DNA of 64,000 nt from an uncultured Candidatus Poseidoniales archaeon (GCA_902625885.1 CACODE010000003.1:52264-116263); one strand, 5' to 3'; shown: positions 36,464 to 45,746, numbered from the stretch's first letter. Notes: generated from the sequence alone by a model not told the origin. Numbers and translations: made by a program.

Positions 36464-37873
36464 CTAGAAAGCCAAAAAGAAGCCCAGCATGAATAAGACG
36501 CCGCTAAGCGGCAGTGCGTACCAGGTGCCTTGGCGAGTCTGCAAATCATTGTTCATTGACCAGATAAATCGACCAATGATGTAGCCTCCTATGGCAAAGA
36601 ACGGTACCACAAAAGCCTCATTGCTGCTGCTTTCACCGAAAAACGACCAGCTGTAATTTCGAAGCGTGTTGAAGTACTGCCAAATGGCGAAGGGCACCGA
36701 ATACGCTATTGTTCTCAAAAACGGCACCGTGAAAGCCCAACCCGCACGGCGCATTTCGTAAATGATGCCACCGAGGTGGACGGGAATGAAAAACATCCAT
36801 CCAAAGCAAAAGACAAGCATAACGTCCTCACCAGTCATGATGCCAATGAAGATGAACACCCAAGTACCAAGCGAAATTCCGGGTACGATGAGGCTTTTAC
36901 CCGTCGCTTCGTTTTCCGCTGGCATTGGTATTTCCAACGAACTGATGTTGCCGTAGAGTTGCGTGGCCGACTCTCCTGAAGCGGGGATTTGAGGTATTTC
37001 CAGATGCTGCTGGGAGCCCAAAAGATGCCACTGTACTCTGTATTGCTCGGGAAGCGGAATGAGTTTTGGATGGAGGAGAAGCATGGACCCTCCGGCGAAC
37101 AGGAAACCAATGCTATCCAGGAACGTATCAAAGGGGGACTCAGCACCGTAGGTGTTGAAGATGATGTAGAGCAGTGTGATGGCCATGACGGCAAAATAGC
37201 CGCCACCAAACATGCCGATTTTTTGAAACACCAACTGTCCCGAATTTCGCTTGATCCAAGCGAAAACGAGCACCCCTATGAGCACCAAAGGCATGAAGGC
37301 TCTCGCAATGAAGAAAACATACGCTGGCCCAACCAAAGCAATCCCAAAAGCAAAATCATCGAAGAAATAACCACTGATCATGAAATCGAAAAGATCCAAC
37401 AGCTCTATCCATCCGGAAAGAGATTCTCCCTCGTAATAATGCCCGCCGTACCAAAACAGTGCAACCCAGTGCCACCATCCCCAGCTAAAAAACAGCGAAA
37501 CAAAGAAAACGACGGTTGCCAAAATCAACCGATTGTTTCGTGCCACGCCCGTAGGGCTAGGCCATGCCCCCGGCGCAATAAGTTCAGATTTCTGACCACT
37601 GTCTGATGATTGGGCGATGTCCTCCCACGGTGTTTTTTCTTCAACTGGATCCTGCACAAGGGCCACATCACCAAGGTTGCCCACCACGATAGGGACCGAG
37701 GGAGGCGCGGATTCGAGACCGTCTTGCTCAGGGGCGTCGTCATCCATGAAAGAACCAACAAAAAAGCCCTCATAAAGAATGGCCCTGCGTCGCTTTTCAA
37801 CCTCAGCAAAACCCTCATCGAGCAACGACGGGGGCTTCTTCAACCCCAACCAACTCGGAAGGCTGAACGACAT
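36464..37873 (-). CDS. Hypothetical polytopic membrane protein inserted in the LX-prefoldin-FtsY cluster
   Basis: The 469-residue product has a polar, acidic cytoplasmic N-terminus (1-115) and about eight hydrophobic helices with many Trp, Phe and Tyr. Its ATG (37871-37873 on the minus strand) shares two bases with the prefoldin ATG on the plus strand (37872-37874), so each gene's promoter must lie inside the other gene's coding sequence unless a start is misplaced. It interrupts a gene order conserved in archaea. No family is recognised. Confidence 0.7.
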   Translation of the reverse strand: MSFSLPSWLGLKKPPSLLDEGFAEVEKRRRAILYEGFFVGSFMDDDAPEQDGLESAPPSVPIVVGNLGDVALVQDPVEEKTPWEDIAQSSDSGQKSELIAPGAWPSPTGVARNNRLILATVVFFVSLFFSWGWWHWVALFWYGGHYYEGESLSGWIELLDLFDFMISGYFFDDFAFGIALVGPAYVFFIARAFMPLVLIGVLVFAWIKRNSGQLVFQKIGMFGGGYFAVMAITLLYIIFNTYGAESPFDTFLDSIGFLFAGGSMLLLHPKLIPLPEQYRVQWHLLGSQQHLEIPQIPASGESATQLYGNISSLEIPMPAENEATGKSLIVPGISLGTWVFIFIGIMTGEDVMLVFCFGWMFFIPVHLGGIIYEMRRAGWAFTVPFLRTIAYSVPFAIWQYFNTLRNYSWSFFGESSSNEAFVVPFFAIGGYIIGRFIWSMNNDLQTRQGTWYALPLSGVLFMLGFFLAF

Positions 37874-38441
37874 GGTTGACCGTGCCCAGTTGCAACGCCT
37901 TGCTCAAGAAGTCGAGGCCTTGAGAAAACGCTTGGACGAGATCAACCTCCGAATAGAGCAGGTTGATGCCGTGCTTGCCGAACACGCCATCACCGATGCC
38001 GTCCTCGAGACTTTGCTTTCCCACGGCGATGGCACCAGCATATCCACGCATCTGCCCATTGGTTCAGGGGTTAGCCTGCCCTACCTGCACGACGGCAAGA
38101 AGGAGGGCACCGCCATCGTAGACCTCGGGTCAGGTGTGTTCGGCGAACGACCGTGGACCGACACGAGAGCGATGACGCAACAACGCCAACAAGACATTCA
38201 ACACCTTCGTGATGAGTTGAAGAAACAATCGGACCAGACCGAAACATCCCTGGCGACGGCCGCTCAAACATTCAACCGACTTGCTGAACAAATGAAACAA
38301 GAAACACCGCAAGAACCCGTCGATGCTTCAAACGAAACCCAGCAGAGCAATACTTCAGAGGATGAGCCGGCCAAAGAAACGGGTTCACGCAGAACGAGGC
38401 GCCGTGGGATGTTCGGTGGGGACCTTACGCTTGACGACTGA
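37872..38441 (+). CDS. pfdA: Prefoldin alpha subunit
   Basis: The 189-residue protein starts with an N-terminal coiled coil (LQRLAQEVEALRKRLDEINLR), a central beta hairpin region with HLPIGSGVSLPYLHDGKKEG, and a second coiled coil (about 95-150), the prefoldin alpha layout. Prefoldin captures unfolded proteins and passes them to the group II chaperonin. A polar Glu/Thr/Arg tail of about 40 residues is longer than usual. The position just before ftsY matches other archaea. Ten bases separate its stop from ftsY. Confidence 0.85.
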   Translation: MVDRAQLQRLAQEVEALRKRLDEINLRIEQVDAVLAEHAITDAVLETLLSHGDGTSISTHLPIGSGVSLPYLHDGKKEGTAIVDLGSGVFGERPWTDTRAMTQQRQQDIQHLRDELKKQSDQTETSLATAAQTFNRLAEQMKQETPQEPVDASNETQQSNTSEDEPAKETGSRRTRRRGMFGGDLTLDD

Positions 38442-38450
38442 GGGAATGCC

Positions 38451-39824
38451 ATGGGGTTGTTTGACCGTTTCCGCAAACGCGTTCAGGAGGTAGCCGAAGA
38501 GGCAGACGATCAAGCCCTGTCAGTGGAAGCCTCTTCGGAAGAGGCGCAATCCTTGCTCGACAAGCCTCAACCCCCAGTTGAGGAAGAGTGGGAAGACGTC
38601 GATGCGGTGGTTGAAACCGTCCAGCCCGTTGTAGAGGAAGAAGATGAATGGGACAGCTGGGACGATGACGAACCCGTTGCACCCGTAGCACTATCGAAGA
38701 AGGAACGTAAACTGCTTGAACGTCAACAAAAGGAGCGACGAAAGCGGGAAGAAAAAGCCAAGAAAGCCATGAAGAAACGAGGCGCTGTCGATGTCGCACG
38801 GCCACAAGGCTCCAAAGTCGACCTGTCGATGATGCGCACCACCACGGGCCGCCAGCTGGTTCAAGTTCAGCAAGCGCCAAAAGGTTCGAGCAAAACGGCC
38901 GCCATCCAAATGCAAGACGGCCAATCCATCGATGTGGACCTTGGCGGTGGTGTGGTCTCGGAAGGCGGGCGCATCATCAAACCGGGCGACGCACTGGACA
39001 ACCTTCTGGAAGAACTGGAATGGGTCTTGCTTGAATCCGATATTTCCCAGCAGGCCTCAACCGCCATCATTGACAGTCTACGCGAGGCCCTTGTTGGCGC
39101 CCGGCTCCGCCGCGGGGCTCAACTTGCTAAAGTGCTCGAGGCCGCCTTGAAAAGGGCGCTTCACGCTTTGCTGCAAGCGGGCTATTGGGACTTTGACGCG
39201 ACGGTGAACAACTTCATTGAAGCGGGGGACACGCCGGTTGTCGTCATGCTTGTTGGGGTCAACGGCACGGGAAAAACCACAACAGCGGCCAAGATAGCCC
39301 AACGCCTGCTGAACAACGGACGGACGGTTATCGCTGCGGCGGGCGACACGTTTCGGGCAGGCGCCATCCAGCAACTTGAATCCCACTGCGAGCGATTGGG
39401 TATTCGATGCGTTTCCAGTCAGCGCGGCGGAGATTCTGCTGCTATTGCGAGGGACGCCATTGACTCGGCCAAGGCCAAAGGCATTGACGTCGTCCTCGTG
39501 GACACGGCAGGGCGGATGCAAAACAAAACCAACCTCATGAACGAACTCAACAAGGTGCGCAAGGTCACCAACCCACACCTCACGTTGTTTGTGGGCGACT
39601 CGCTGGCCGGTAACGATGCTGTTGAACAAGCCAAGATGTTTCAGGACATCATGCGGTTTGACGGCGCCGTTCTCACGAAGATGGATACCGATGCCAAAGG
39701 CGGGGCGGGGCTGTCCATCGCCTACGCTACGGGTCGGCCGATCGTTTTCGCCGGCACCGGTCAGGAGTATGGCGACTTAATGCAGTTCAACCCCGAGTGG
39801 CTCCTCGACCAGTTGTTTGAATGA
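38451..39824 (+). CDS. ftsY: Signal recognition particle receptor FtsY
   Basis: FtsY is the membrane-associated GTPase that receives SRP-ribosome complexes. An acidic and then Lys/Arg-rich N-terminal A region (1-150) precedes the NG domain: G1 GVNGTGKTTTAAKIA, an insertion-box AAGDTFRAGAIQQLE, G3 DTAGRMQ, G4 TKMDTDAKGGAGLS and the closing GTGQEYGDLMQFNPEWLLDQLF. The length of 457 residues is normal for an archaeal FtsY with an extended acidic region. It is transcribed with prefoldin alpha, and a DUF1844 gene follows. Confidence 0.93.
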   Translation: MGLFDRFRKRVQEVAEEADDQALSVEASSEEAQSLLDKPQPPVEEEWEDVDAVVETVQPVVEEEDEWDSWDDDEPVAPVALSKKERKLLERQQKERRKREEKAKKAMKKRGAVDVARPQGSKVDLSMMRTTTGRQLVQVQQAPKGSSKTAAIQMQDGQSIDVDLGGGVVSEGGRIIKPGDALDNLLEELEWVLLESDISQQASTAIIDSLREALVGARLRRGAQLAKVLEAALKRALHALLQAGYWDFDATVNNFIEAGDTPVVVMLVGVNGTGKTTTAAKIAQRLLNNGRTVIAAAGDTFRAGAIQQLESHCERLGIRCVSSQRGGDSAAIARDAIDSAKAKGIDVVLVDTAGRMQNKTNLMNELNKVRKVTNPHLTLFVGDSLAGNDAVEQAKMFQDIMRFDGAVLTKMDTDAKGGAGLSIAYATGRPIVFAGTGQEYGDLMQFNPEWLLDQLFE

Positions 39825-39863
39825 GGCGCAGGGAACAAAAACCACCGCCCCCGTCTGTGAGGC

Positions 39864-40244
39864 ATGGCGGACATGTTTGCCGACGAAGATTCGGCGAGGT
39901 TTTTTCAGGTCGTTCAGATGCTTCAACGCTCAACTTTACTCCACATGGGGTACCTTCCAGATCAGGCCGGCGCCCTTCATTACAACCTCATGGAGGCGCG
40001 AGAAGGCATCGAAGTCCTTCGAATGTTTCAGAAGAAAACCGATGGCAACCTCAGCGAGCAGGAAAAACAAATGCTACGAGCGGTGATTTCGGAGTTGCAA
40101 ATGCAGTTCACTCAAGCGCCACAACGGCATCGCGAACGTCAGGAAGCGGAAGCGCAAAGCGAGGTCATCAAAGAGACCTTTACTCAACCGCAGGACGGTC
40201 CGGTAGAAGACTTGTCAAGTCCGGCCGGAGATGAAGAAGAATAG
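39864..40244 (+). CDS. DUF1844-family protein
   Basis: The 126-residue protein contains a helical unit (FFQVVQMLQRSTLLHMGYLPD) and MEAREGIEVLRMFQKKTDGNLSEQEKQML, the two signatures of DUF1844, a small helical family of unknown function common in bacteria. The C-terminal 40 residues are acidic and disordered. It lies 39 bases after ftsY on the same strand, so it may be co-expressed with the secretion machinery, but nothing shows its role. Confidence 0.75.
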   Translation: MADMFADEDSARFFQVVQMLQRSTLLHMGYLPDQAGALHYNLMEAREGIEVLRMFQKKTDGNLSEQEKQMLRAVISELQMQFTQAPQRHRERQEAEAQSEVIKETFTQPQDGPVEDLSSPAGDEEE

Positions 40245-40288
40245 CGGTTGTTTGATGAGTCATCGCCTGTTGCCTAGGCACGATAGGC

Positions 40289-40990
40289 ATGGGTCTGGTG
40301 ACGGAAGTTGACGATGCTACGGCGCCAACGGTGCTCATTGTTGACAACAACGCCATGTCGTCCATGCGTCTGTCAAACATCTTCAAGACCCGAAATTTCA
40401 AGGTTGAACTTTGTGAAGACGGCGACCAAGCCGTTGACGAATACATTCGACTTGACCCTGAACTCGTCGTTCTTTCGCTGGACATCCCCTCCCTTGACGG
40501 CCACCTTGCGGCCTTGGAAATGAGGGAACACGGGGGAGAACAACGGATTGTTTTCGTCGCTCCAAACCGTATGGCAGACCTCGCCAGAAACGCAGCCTAT
40601 TCAGCTGGTGCGGTGGCGTGGCTTCAAAAACCGATTTCCGGCGAGAGTTTGGAGGCGGTGTGGAAGCAGGTTCTCGGGCCCATCCCTGAAGCCCCTGGCT
40701 TGGAGGACCTTGACGAACTCTATCCGGATCGCGTGCAAATTGAAGCCGACGCAGGCCCGATGACCATGCCGCCGCCCATGCTTCTTCCAGACCTTCCCGG
40801 AGTACCGGTGCTGCCCAACGTCGCAGCGTCAGCCGATTTACCAGATCTTGAGGTTGAAATGCCGAACCCGGTGAAGAAAAAGCGAGGCTTGAAAATTGCG
40901 CTTGTCACGCTCCTCCTCGTTGTTGCAGGCGCGGCGGCGGTGCACTTTACCGGCGTTTACACTTTGCCGTATCTTCCCGAAATCGCATGA
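40289..40990 (+). CDS. Degenerate receiver-domain protein with C-terminal membrane anchor
   Basis: Residues 12-125 follow the CheY-like fold: TVLIVDNNAMSSMRL, ELVVLSLDIPSLDGHLAALEM, and WLQKPISGESL with the conserved Lys114-Pro. The acidic pair is Asp19-Asn20 instead of Asp-Asp, and the usual phosphoacceptor position (four before Pro67) is Ser63, with a lone Asp65 two before the Pro. This points to a pseudo-receiver that probably is not phosphorylated in the normal way. A Pro-rich linker (about 155-195) leads to KKKRG and one transmembrane helix near 203-223, a rare arrangement. No kinase gene is nearby. Confidence 0.7.
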   Translation: MGLVTEVDDATAPTVLIVDNNAMSSMRLSNIFKTRNFKVELCEDGDQAVDEYIRLDPELVVLSLDIPSLDGHLAALEMREHGGEQRIVFVAPNRMADLARNAAYSAGAVAWLQKPISGESLEAVWKQVLGPIPEAPGLEDLDELYPDRVQIEADAGPMTMPPPMLLPDLPGVPVLPNVAASADLPDLEVEMPNPVKKKRGLKIALVTLLLVVAGAAAVHFTGVYTLPYLPEIA

Positions 40991-41049
40991 CGCAGCCTGA
41001 CGCACATGGCACCACGGTTTTGATAACTGAAGCACGCCTGCTTTGCGTC

Positions 41050-42450
41050 ATGTGGAAGAAACGGATGGCCGCTGTGGCGCTGTGCTCTCTCCTGCTCTTG
41101 TCGGGTTGCTTGACCCCTCAACAAGACGTGGAAGTCCCCGACGTTGTTCTCCCCGAAGGATGGTCAACCATCACTGCCCGAACCGTCGCCAACCCGCACC
41201 TGAACGGGTTTGATGACTGTGCATCCCTTGAGGATGCCCTCAAGGCCTCCATCGAGGAGGAATATCGCGTTCAATTGCTGCAAGCCATCGCTGATGAGAA
41301 CCAGTATTGGGGCGGCGTTTGGATGGACGGCGCCGAGATGGCGATGGAAGACGGGGCCGTCAGCACCGGGGCTACGGCTGAACCTCGCACGACGCCGACC
41401 CGAACCGAGGGCGAGGACTTCTCTGGCACGAACAATCAGGAGGCCGGCGTGGACGAAGCCGATTTTGTGAAAACAGACGGCTACCACATTTACTACCTTC
41501 AGGGGCAACGTCTTCACGTGTTTTCAGTTCCTGAGTTTGGTGAGCTTGAGGCGCTTTCCACCACCACGGTTTCGGGTACACCCGTTTCCATGATGCTCGA
41601 CGGTGACCGGCTCGTGGTGGTTTCAACCCTGAGCCCTTGGTCCGTTGCTCGAGACCATCCGGTGATTGACGCCATGGGATGGGACGGAGATTACAACGAT
41701 TGGCGAACGAGCAGCTTGACGAAATTCACCGTCCTTGATATCGAAAACCGCAGCCAGCCCGAGGTGCAGAGGGAACTGTTCATCGAAGGCAGTTACATCA
41801 CCGCCAGGGAGGTCAACGGCACCGTTCGCAGCATAACCCACGCTTGGATGGACATCCACGGCATCCAATCTTGGCTTTCCTTACCAAACGGCTATTACAG
41901 CCTTGACGTCGACAATCCTCTGAGGTTGGAAATCAGGGAGAAGGTGGCGTTTCAAGCGATGATTGACAACCGCCGCCTCATCGACGCTTTGAGTCTGAGC
42001 GATTTGATTCCTCAGGTCTATGAATACGCCAACGGAGAAGTCACGTTGCACTCGATGAGCGACAACGCATGTCAGGAATTTGTGGCCCCGGAAGACAGCA
42101 TGAATCGCGGCATATCAAGCATCTTTTCACTTGACCTCGCCTCGGACACGTTCACCTACGAGGTTGACCATGTCATCGGGACATACCCGCAAGTCTACGC
42201 CTCGGCTGACGTTTTGGTCCTCGCAGAATCCGCTTTTGCCGGTTGGTGGTTTTGGGACAACGATGGGAAGGACGAGATGACCAACCTTCACACCTTCGAC
42301 ATCAGTGCACCCGATGCGACGCTTTACACCGGATCAGGGCGCATCAACGGCACCGTTCTGAACCAATTTTCACTTTCCGAACACGAGGGCGTGTTGCGCG
42401 TGGCCACCACCACCGGGCAATGGAACCGTTGGTGGATGAACGATCCCTAG
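41050..42450 (+). CDS. Beta-propeller lipoprotein, N-terminal part (gene split by in-frame TAG)
   Basis: From the ATG at 41050 a lipoprotein signal (lipobox LSGC) leads to a domain containing FSGTNNQEAGVDEADFVKTDG and YYLQGQRLHVFSVP, the recognised opening of the secreted C-terminal beta-propeller family found in archaea and bacteria. Translation stops at TAG (42448-42450) after WWMNDP, in the middle of the propeller. The same reading frame continues at once and encodes the rest of the family (next entry). The frame is open on both sides of the stop, so this is one gene interrupted by a single amber codon, or a sequencing error. Confidence 0.8.
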   Translation: MWKKRMAAVALCSLLLLSGCLTPQQDVEVPDVVLPEGWSTITARTVANPHLNGFDDCASLEDALKASIEEEYRVQLLQAIADENQYWGGVWMDGAEMAMEDGAVSTGATAEPRTTPTRTEGEDFSGTNNQEAGVDEADFVKTDGYHIYYLQGQRLHVFSVPEFGELEALSTTTVSGTPVSMMLDGDRLVVVSTLSPWSVARDHPVIDAMGWDGDYNDWRTSSLTKFTVLDIENRSQPEVQRELFIEGSYITAREVNGTVRSITHAWMDIHGIQSWLSLPNGYYSLDVDNPLRLEIREKVAFQAMIDNRRLIDALSLSDLIPQVYEYANGEVTLHSMSDNACQEFVAPEDSMNRGISSIFSLDLASDTFTYEVDHVIGTYPQVYASADVLVLAESAFAGWWFWDNDGKDEMTNLHTFDISAPDATLYTGSGRINGTVLNQFSLSEHEGVLRVATTTGQWNRWWMNDP

Positions 42451-42453
42451 CCC

Positions 42454-43440
42454 ATGTCATCCCAACTCGTGACGCTCGTGCGTTCGGTCGATGTGGAGAC
42501 CGACCGACAAGTGCTGGTTGAAGCGGGGAAGGTCGACGGCATTGCGCCCGGCGAGCGGATTTGGTCCGCTCGCTTTGATGGTGACAGGGCCTACCTCGTC
42601 ACGTTTGAACAAATCGACCCGTTGTGGGTCATCGATGTCGCCGATGAAACCAACCCAACCATCCTTGGAGAACTGAAGGTTCCAGGTGTCTCCACCTACA
42701 TTCACCCGCTCTCCAGGGACCACTTGCTGACGATTGGTCTTGGACCGGCCAACGAAGACGGCACGGGCTTGGACTGGTCGGGAACACAAATATCGCTTTT
42801 CAACATCACCGACCCAGCTGTTCCGCAACAAGCCGCCACCCTCAGGCTTTCCCCGGTCCTTGAGGACGAGGCGAACATGTGGATGTGGTCCTCTTCGGAA
42901 GCCACGTACGAATCGAAAGCGTTCCAATACTGGGCGCCAAAATCCATGCTCGCCGTGCCGTTGTCCACCTACCGCTACGTTGACCTTTACGAAAACGGCA
43001 GGTACTCTTGGTCTTACGAATACATTTCCAAATTGATGCTTGTGAAGGTGAACCAGTCCGATGGCACCCTTTCGATGCACGGTGAAGTCAACCACTCCTC
43101 GATGTACGATAGCGGTGGTGAGCGATATTGGTGGGACAGCAACGACATACGTCGTTCCATCTTCATGGGCGATTTCGTGTACGCCATTTCCTCCGCCGGC
43201 ATTACGGCAACAAACTTGACCACGCTTGAGGAAACAGCACGGATCGTTCTCCCTCAAGACCAAATTTCCGAGGATCTTCGTTATGACGACGTTGCTGTTG
43301 CGGAAGGTGCCGAGGGCGAAGGTGAGGAAAGGGATCGCTCGACCTCAAGCGATGAGGAAGAGGACGAACCCGAAGAGAGGGACCACTCGTCCTCAGGCGA
43401 TGAAGAGGAAGGGTCTTCTTCCCCGTCCCGGGACAGGTGA
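42454..43440 (+). CDS. Beta-propeller lipoprotein, C-terminal part downstream of the TAG
   Basis: This is in the same frame as 41050-42450 and separated from it by TAG and one Pro codon. It contains APGERIWSARFDGDRAYLVTFEQIDPLWVIDV and GELKVPGVSTYIHPL, which in the intact family follow directly after the segment where the upstream part stops. An ATG at 42454 could in theory restart translation, but the product would lack a signal peptide. The C-terminus after residue 285 is a low-complexity acidic tail with Ser/Asp/Glu/Arg repeats. It is probably a broken gene half, or needs readthrough. Confidence 0.7.
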   Translation: MSSQLVTLVRSVDVETDRQVLVEAGKVDGIAPGERIWSARFDGDRAYLVTFEQIDPLWVIDVADETNPTILGELKVPGVSTYIHPLSRDHLLTIGLGPANEDGTGLDWSGTQISLFNITDPAVPQQAATLRLSPVLEDEANMWMWSSSEATYESKAFQYWAPKSMLAVPLSTYRYVDLYENGRYSWSYEYISKLMLVKVNQSDGTLSMHGEVNHSSMYDSGGERYWWDSNDIRRSIFMGDFVYAISSAGITATNLTTLEETARIVLPQDQISEDLRYDDVAVAEGAEGEGEERDRSTSSDEEEDEPEERDHSSSGDEEEGSSSPSRDR

Positions 43441-43489
43441 GGGCGGCATTTCCATCATCCTCTTGAGGCAAGGCGGTTTGAGGTGAATC

Positions 43490-44422
43490 ATGCGTACCGC
43501 TGTGGCCACCTTTGGTTTTGGTCGGCCTGACCACTTTGGTCGCATGCTGAACTCTTTGGGCTCTTGCCCTGAGGTGCAGGCGCGCAGCGTTGATGTGTAC
43601 CACTTCCTTGACGGCGGGCCCGGAAGCGAACAAGCGGCGCTTCGCAAGGTCATTGTGGACAGCGAGGTGCCGTTCACCGAGATTGTCGCACGACCCTCCA
43701 ACCTTGGCGTGGGCAGGCAACTCATCTCGGCACGACGAGAAATTTTCGACGAAAGAGGCTACGACCGCATGGTCCTCATCGAGGACGATATTGAATTGAG
43801 CCCGACCTACCTAACTGCGCTTCTTGCCCTGTCCGATTGGGCCGAAACCTTTGGCGACGTCGGCACCGTTCAGGTTTGGAACGTCGAAAGCGGGACACAA
43901 GAACAGCTCCATCCTCACCTTGGTCAGGTCGAGCTAACGAACCGGCATTTCGTGACGTATTGCATAACCAAGCGTGTTTGGAACTCAATCAAGGACATGC
44001 TCTACGCTTACGAGGCTCGCTACCTTCTCAATTGCCGCTACAGCCATCGACCCCACTACCGTATTCGTTGGTTCATGCGGCGGTTGCTCAGGAAGGGGAG
44101 AACCTCACCGGAAGGGGACCTTCTGAACCCTCCTGTCGAGGCCGTGTCCAATCCCTTCCCGAGCGTTCGTTGGCGCTCGACACCAACCAGCCAGGACGCC
44201 ATCACCTCGCTCGCCCTGTACCTCGCAGGGTTGCATCGCCTGACAACTCGCGTTTCACACGCCCATTATTACGGCGTGGAAGGTGTTCACTGCACACCAG
44301 AACTGTACGACGTGATGGGCTTCAACAACCAAGGATGGTGGCAATGGTCAGACGCCCCTTCTTCCTTCACGATGCGATATCAAGACGATGAAGGGCGATG
44401 GCTAAGTTCTGTGTACCGTTGA
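43490..44422 (+). CDS. GT-A-fold glycosyltransferase (GnT-I-like)
   Basis: The 310-residue protein starts RTAVATFGFGRPDHFGRMLNSL, with a strand-loop typical of nucleotide-sugar binding, and contains YDRMVLIEDDIELSPTYLTALL, where the Glu-Asp-Asp acts as the DxD-type metal and nucleotide-sugar site, as in N-acetylglucosaminyltransferase I relatives. The acceptor and sugar are unknown. It has a good ribosome site (GAGGTGA, 43480-43486). It is followed by a Gfo/Idh/MocA-type oxidoreductase, which suggests synthesis of a modified surface sugar. Confidence 0.7.
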   Translation: MRTAVATFGFGRPDHFGRMLNSLGSCPEVQARSVDVYHFLDGGPGSEQAALRKVIVDSEVPFTEIVARPSNLGVGRQLISARREIFDERGYDRMVLIEDDIELSPTYLTALLALSDWAETFGDVGTVQVWNVESGTQEQLHPHLGQVELTNRHFVTYCITKRVWNSIKDMLYAYEARYLLNCRYSHRPHYRIRWFMRRLLRKGRTSPEGDLLNPPVEAVSNPFPSVRWRSTPTSQDAITSLALYLAGLHRLTTRVSHAHYYGVEGVHCTPELYDVMGFNNQGWWQWSDAPSSFTMRYQDDEGRWLSSVYR

Positions 44423-44431
44423 GGCGATGGC

Positions 44432-45346
44432 ATGGGCATTGTGATCGGGTTGGTAGGATGCGGTCGTTGGGGGAGCAATCATCTTCGGGTCATGAAGCGG
44501 TTACAAAGCGAAGGTTTGGTCCAACGGGTGGTGGTGTGCGATGTCGATAGAGAGCGGTTGGCGAACATCCAAGCCGATGCAACGTACGCCAACCTTGAGT
44601 CCATGCTGTCGGCGGAAGCGTTGGCTGCCGTGGCCATTGCCACGCCGCCTGAGACGCACCTCGGGTTGGCAAAAAAGGTCCTGGACAAGAACCTCCCTTT
44701 ACTCCTCGAAAAACCGCTCAGCAACAATCACGCCGCGAGCAAAACCTTTCTCGCCGAGTTACCAAACGATTCTATTCTTGTTGTCGGTTATTTGCTGCGA
44801 CATCATGAAGGCTTGCTACAGACCCAAACCGCCGCTTTCGCCAAGGCCGTCGGCAACATACGGGACGTGGTATACACCCGACGCACACGGCGCATGAGAC
44901 CTGACGGAGCAACACCGATTTCCACACTCGCCGTCCATGCAACCGATACGCTTGCTTGGCTTCTGGCCCAGCCACTGATGCAAGGCGAGACCGTGCACGC
45001 CGCCCACTCGGAAAATGCAGCTTCGTGGCGCATCCGTTTTCCCACAGGACAAACGGGCGCTTTTGACGTGGCATGGGCGACGAGCGATGAACGTCGTCTT
45101 GTTGAGATCGAAGGCACCCGGGGGCGAGCGAGAATTGATTTTGGTAGCCATGAGATGAGCGTCATCGACTCGTCTGGCGTTGTCGTTCGGACCGAACGCC
45201 TAGCGGACAGTGAGCCATTGCTCGCAGAGTGGTTGCACTTTCTGGACAGCATCAAGGCGGGGTCGCCCTGCGTTTTTCCGGACATCGATCGCCTTCTCGA
45301 TCAAAGCGAATGGCTCGAGATAAACGACCCCGAGAACGGACGGTGA
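44432..45346 (+). CDS. Gfo/Idh/MocA-family oxidoreductase
   Basis: The N-terminal Rossmann domain has GLVGCGRWGSNHLRVM (GxGxxG variant), then IATPPETHLGLA and LLLEKPLSNN, the EKP motif that holds the catalytic Lys of this NAD(P)-dependent sugar dehydrogenase family. A C-terminal beta-sheet domain follows; total 304 residues. Members oxidise or reduce sugars, inositols and sugar nucleotides. It lies 9 bases after the glycosyltransferase, so both probably act on one glycan pathway. Confidence 0.82.
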   Translation: MGIVIGLVGCGRWGSNHLRVMKRLQSEGLVQRVVVCDVDRERLANIQADATYANLESMLSAEALAAVAIATPPETHLGLAKKVLDKNLPLLLEKPLSNNHAASKTFLAELPNDSILVVGYLLRHHEGLLQTQTAAFAKAVGNIRDVVYTRRTRRMRPDGATPISTLAVHATDTLAWLLAQPLMQGETVHAAHSENAASWRIRFPTGQTGAFDVAWATSDERRLVEIEGTRGRARIDFGSHEMSVIDSSGVVVRTERLADSEPLLAEWLHFLDSIKAGSPCVFPDIDRLLDQSEWLEINDPENGR

Positions 45347-45359
45347 TGCAACGGGCTCG

Positions 45360-45746
45360 TTGCGAGATTTGAAGAACGCCACACGATTAGGTGCTTGTAT
45401 GGGGCTCTCCATCGTTACGGTTCAGCGCATGTTTGGTGCGAGCTTGGTGGCCAGCGTTGGCGTGTGGATACTCCAAGGCACCATGATGGACGGTGTGTTG
45501 ACGCTCATCGCCCTCTGTGCACTCTCGGCAGCGATATGGGGGTTGTCGGAACGAGAATCAACGCTCCACTACCTCAACCTGACCGGCAGCGGCCCCTGGA
45601 ACTTGCTCGCTGTCGTGTTCAGCATCGTGGCGTTTGCCCAAATTTCGATTTCTATTTGGGGCTTCCCAACCGTTGGTGCTTACATTCTTTCGCTCTCGTT
45701 TATCGGTTCGTTTTGGCTTACTGGGTACATGATTCAGCCAAGTTGA
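45360..45746 (+). CDS. Small hypothetical membrane protein
   Basis: The 128-residue product has four likely helices and no charged motif. The frame is open from a TTG at 45360; an ATG at 45399 would give 115 residues and still keep all helices. It sits between the sugar dehydrogenase and the ATPase gene on the same strand. The function is unknown. Confidence 0.5.
   Translation: MRDLKNATRLGACMGLSIVTVQRMFGASLVASVGVWILQGTMMDGVLTLIALCALSAAIWGLSERESTLHYLNLTGSGPWNLLAVVFSIVAFAQISISIWGFPTVGAYILSLSFIGSFWLTGYMIQPS

Noticed and set aside
42448..42450. Pyrrolysine at the TAG in the beta-propeller gene
   Set aside because: TAG ends other genes normally (for example moeA), and no pyl genes or related methylamine enzymes are in the window.
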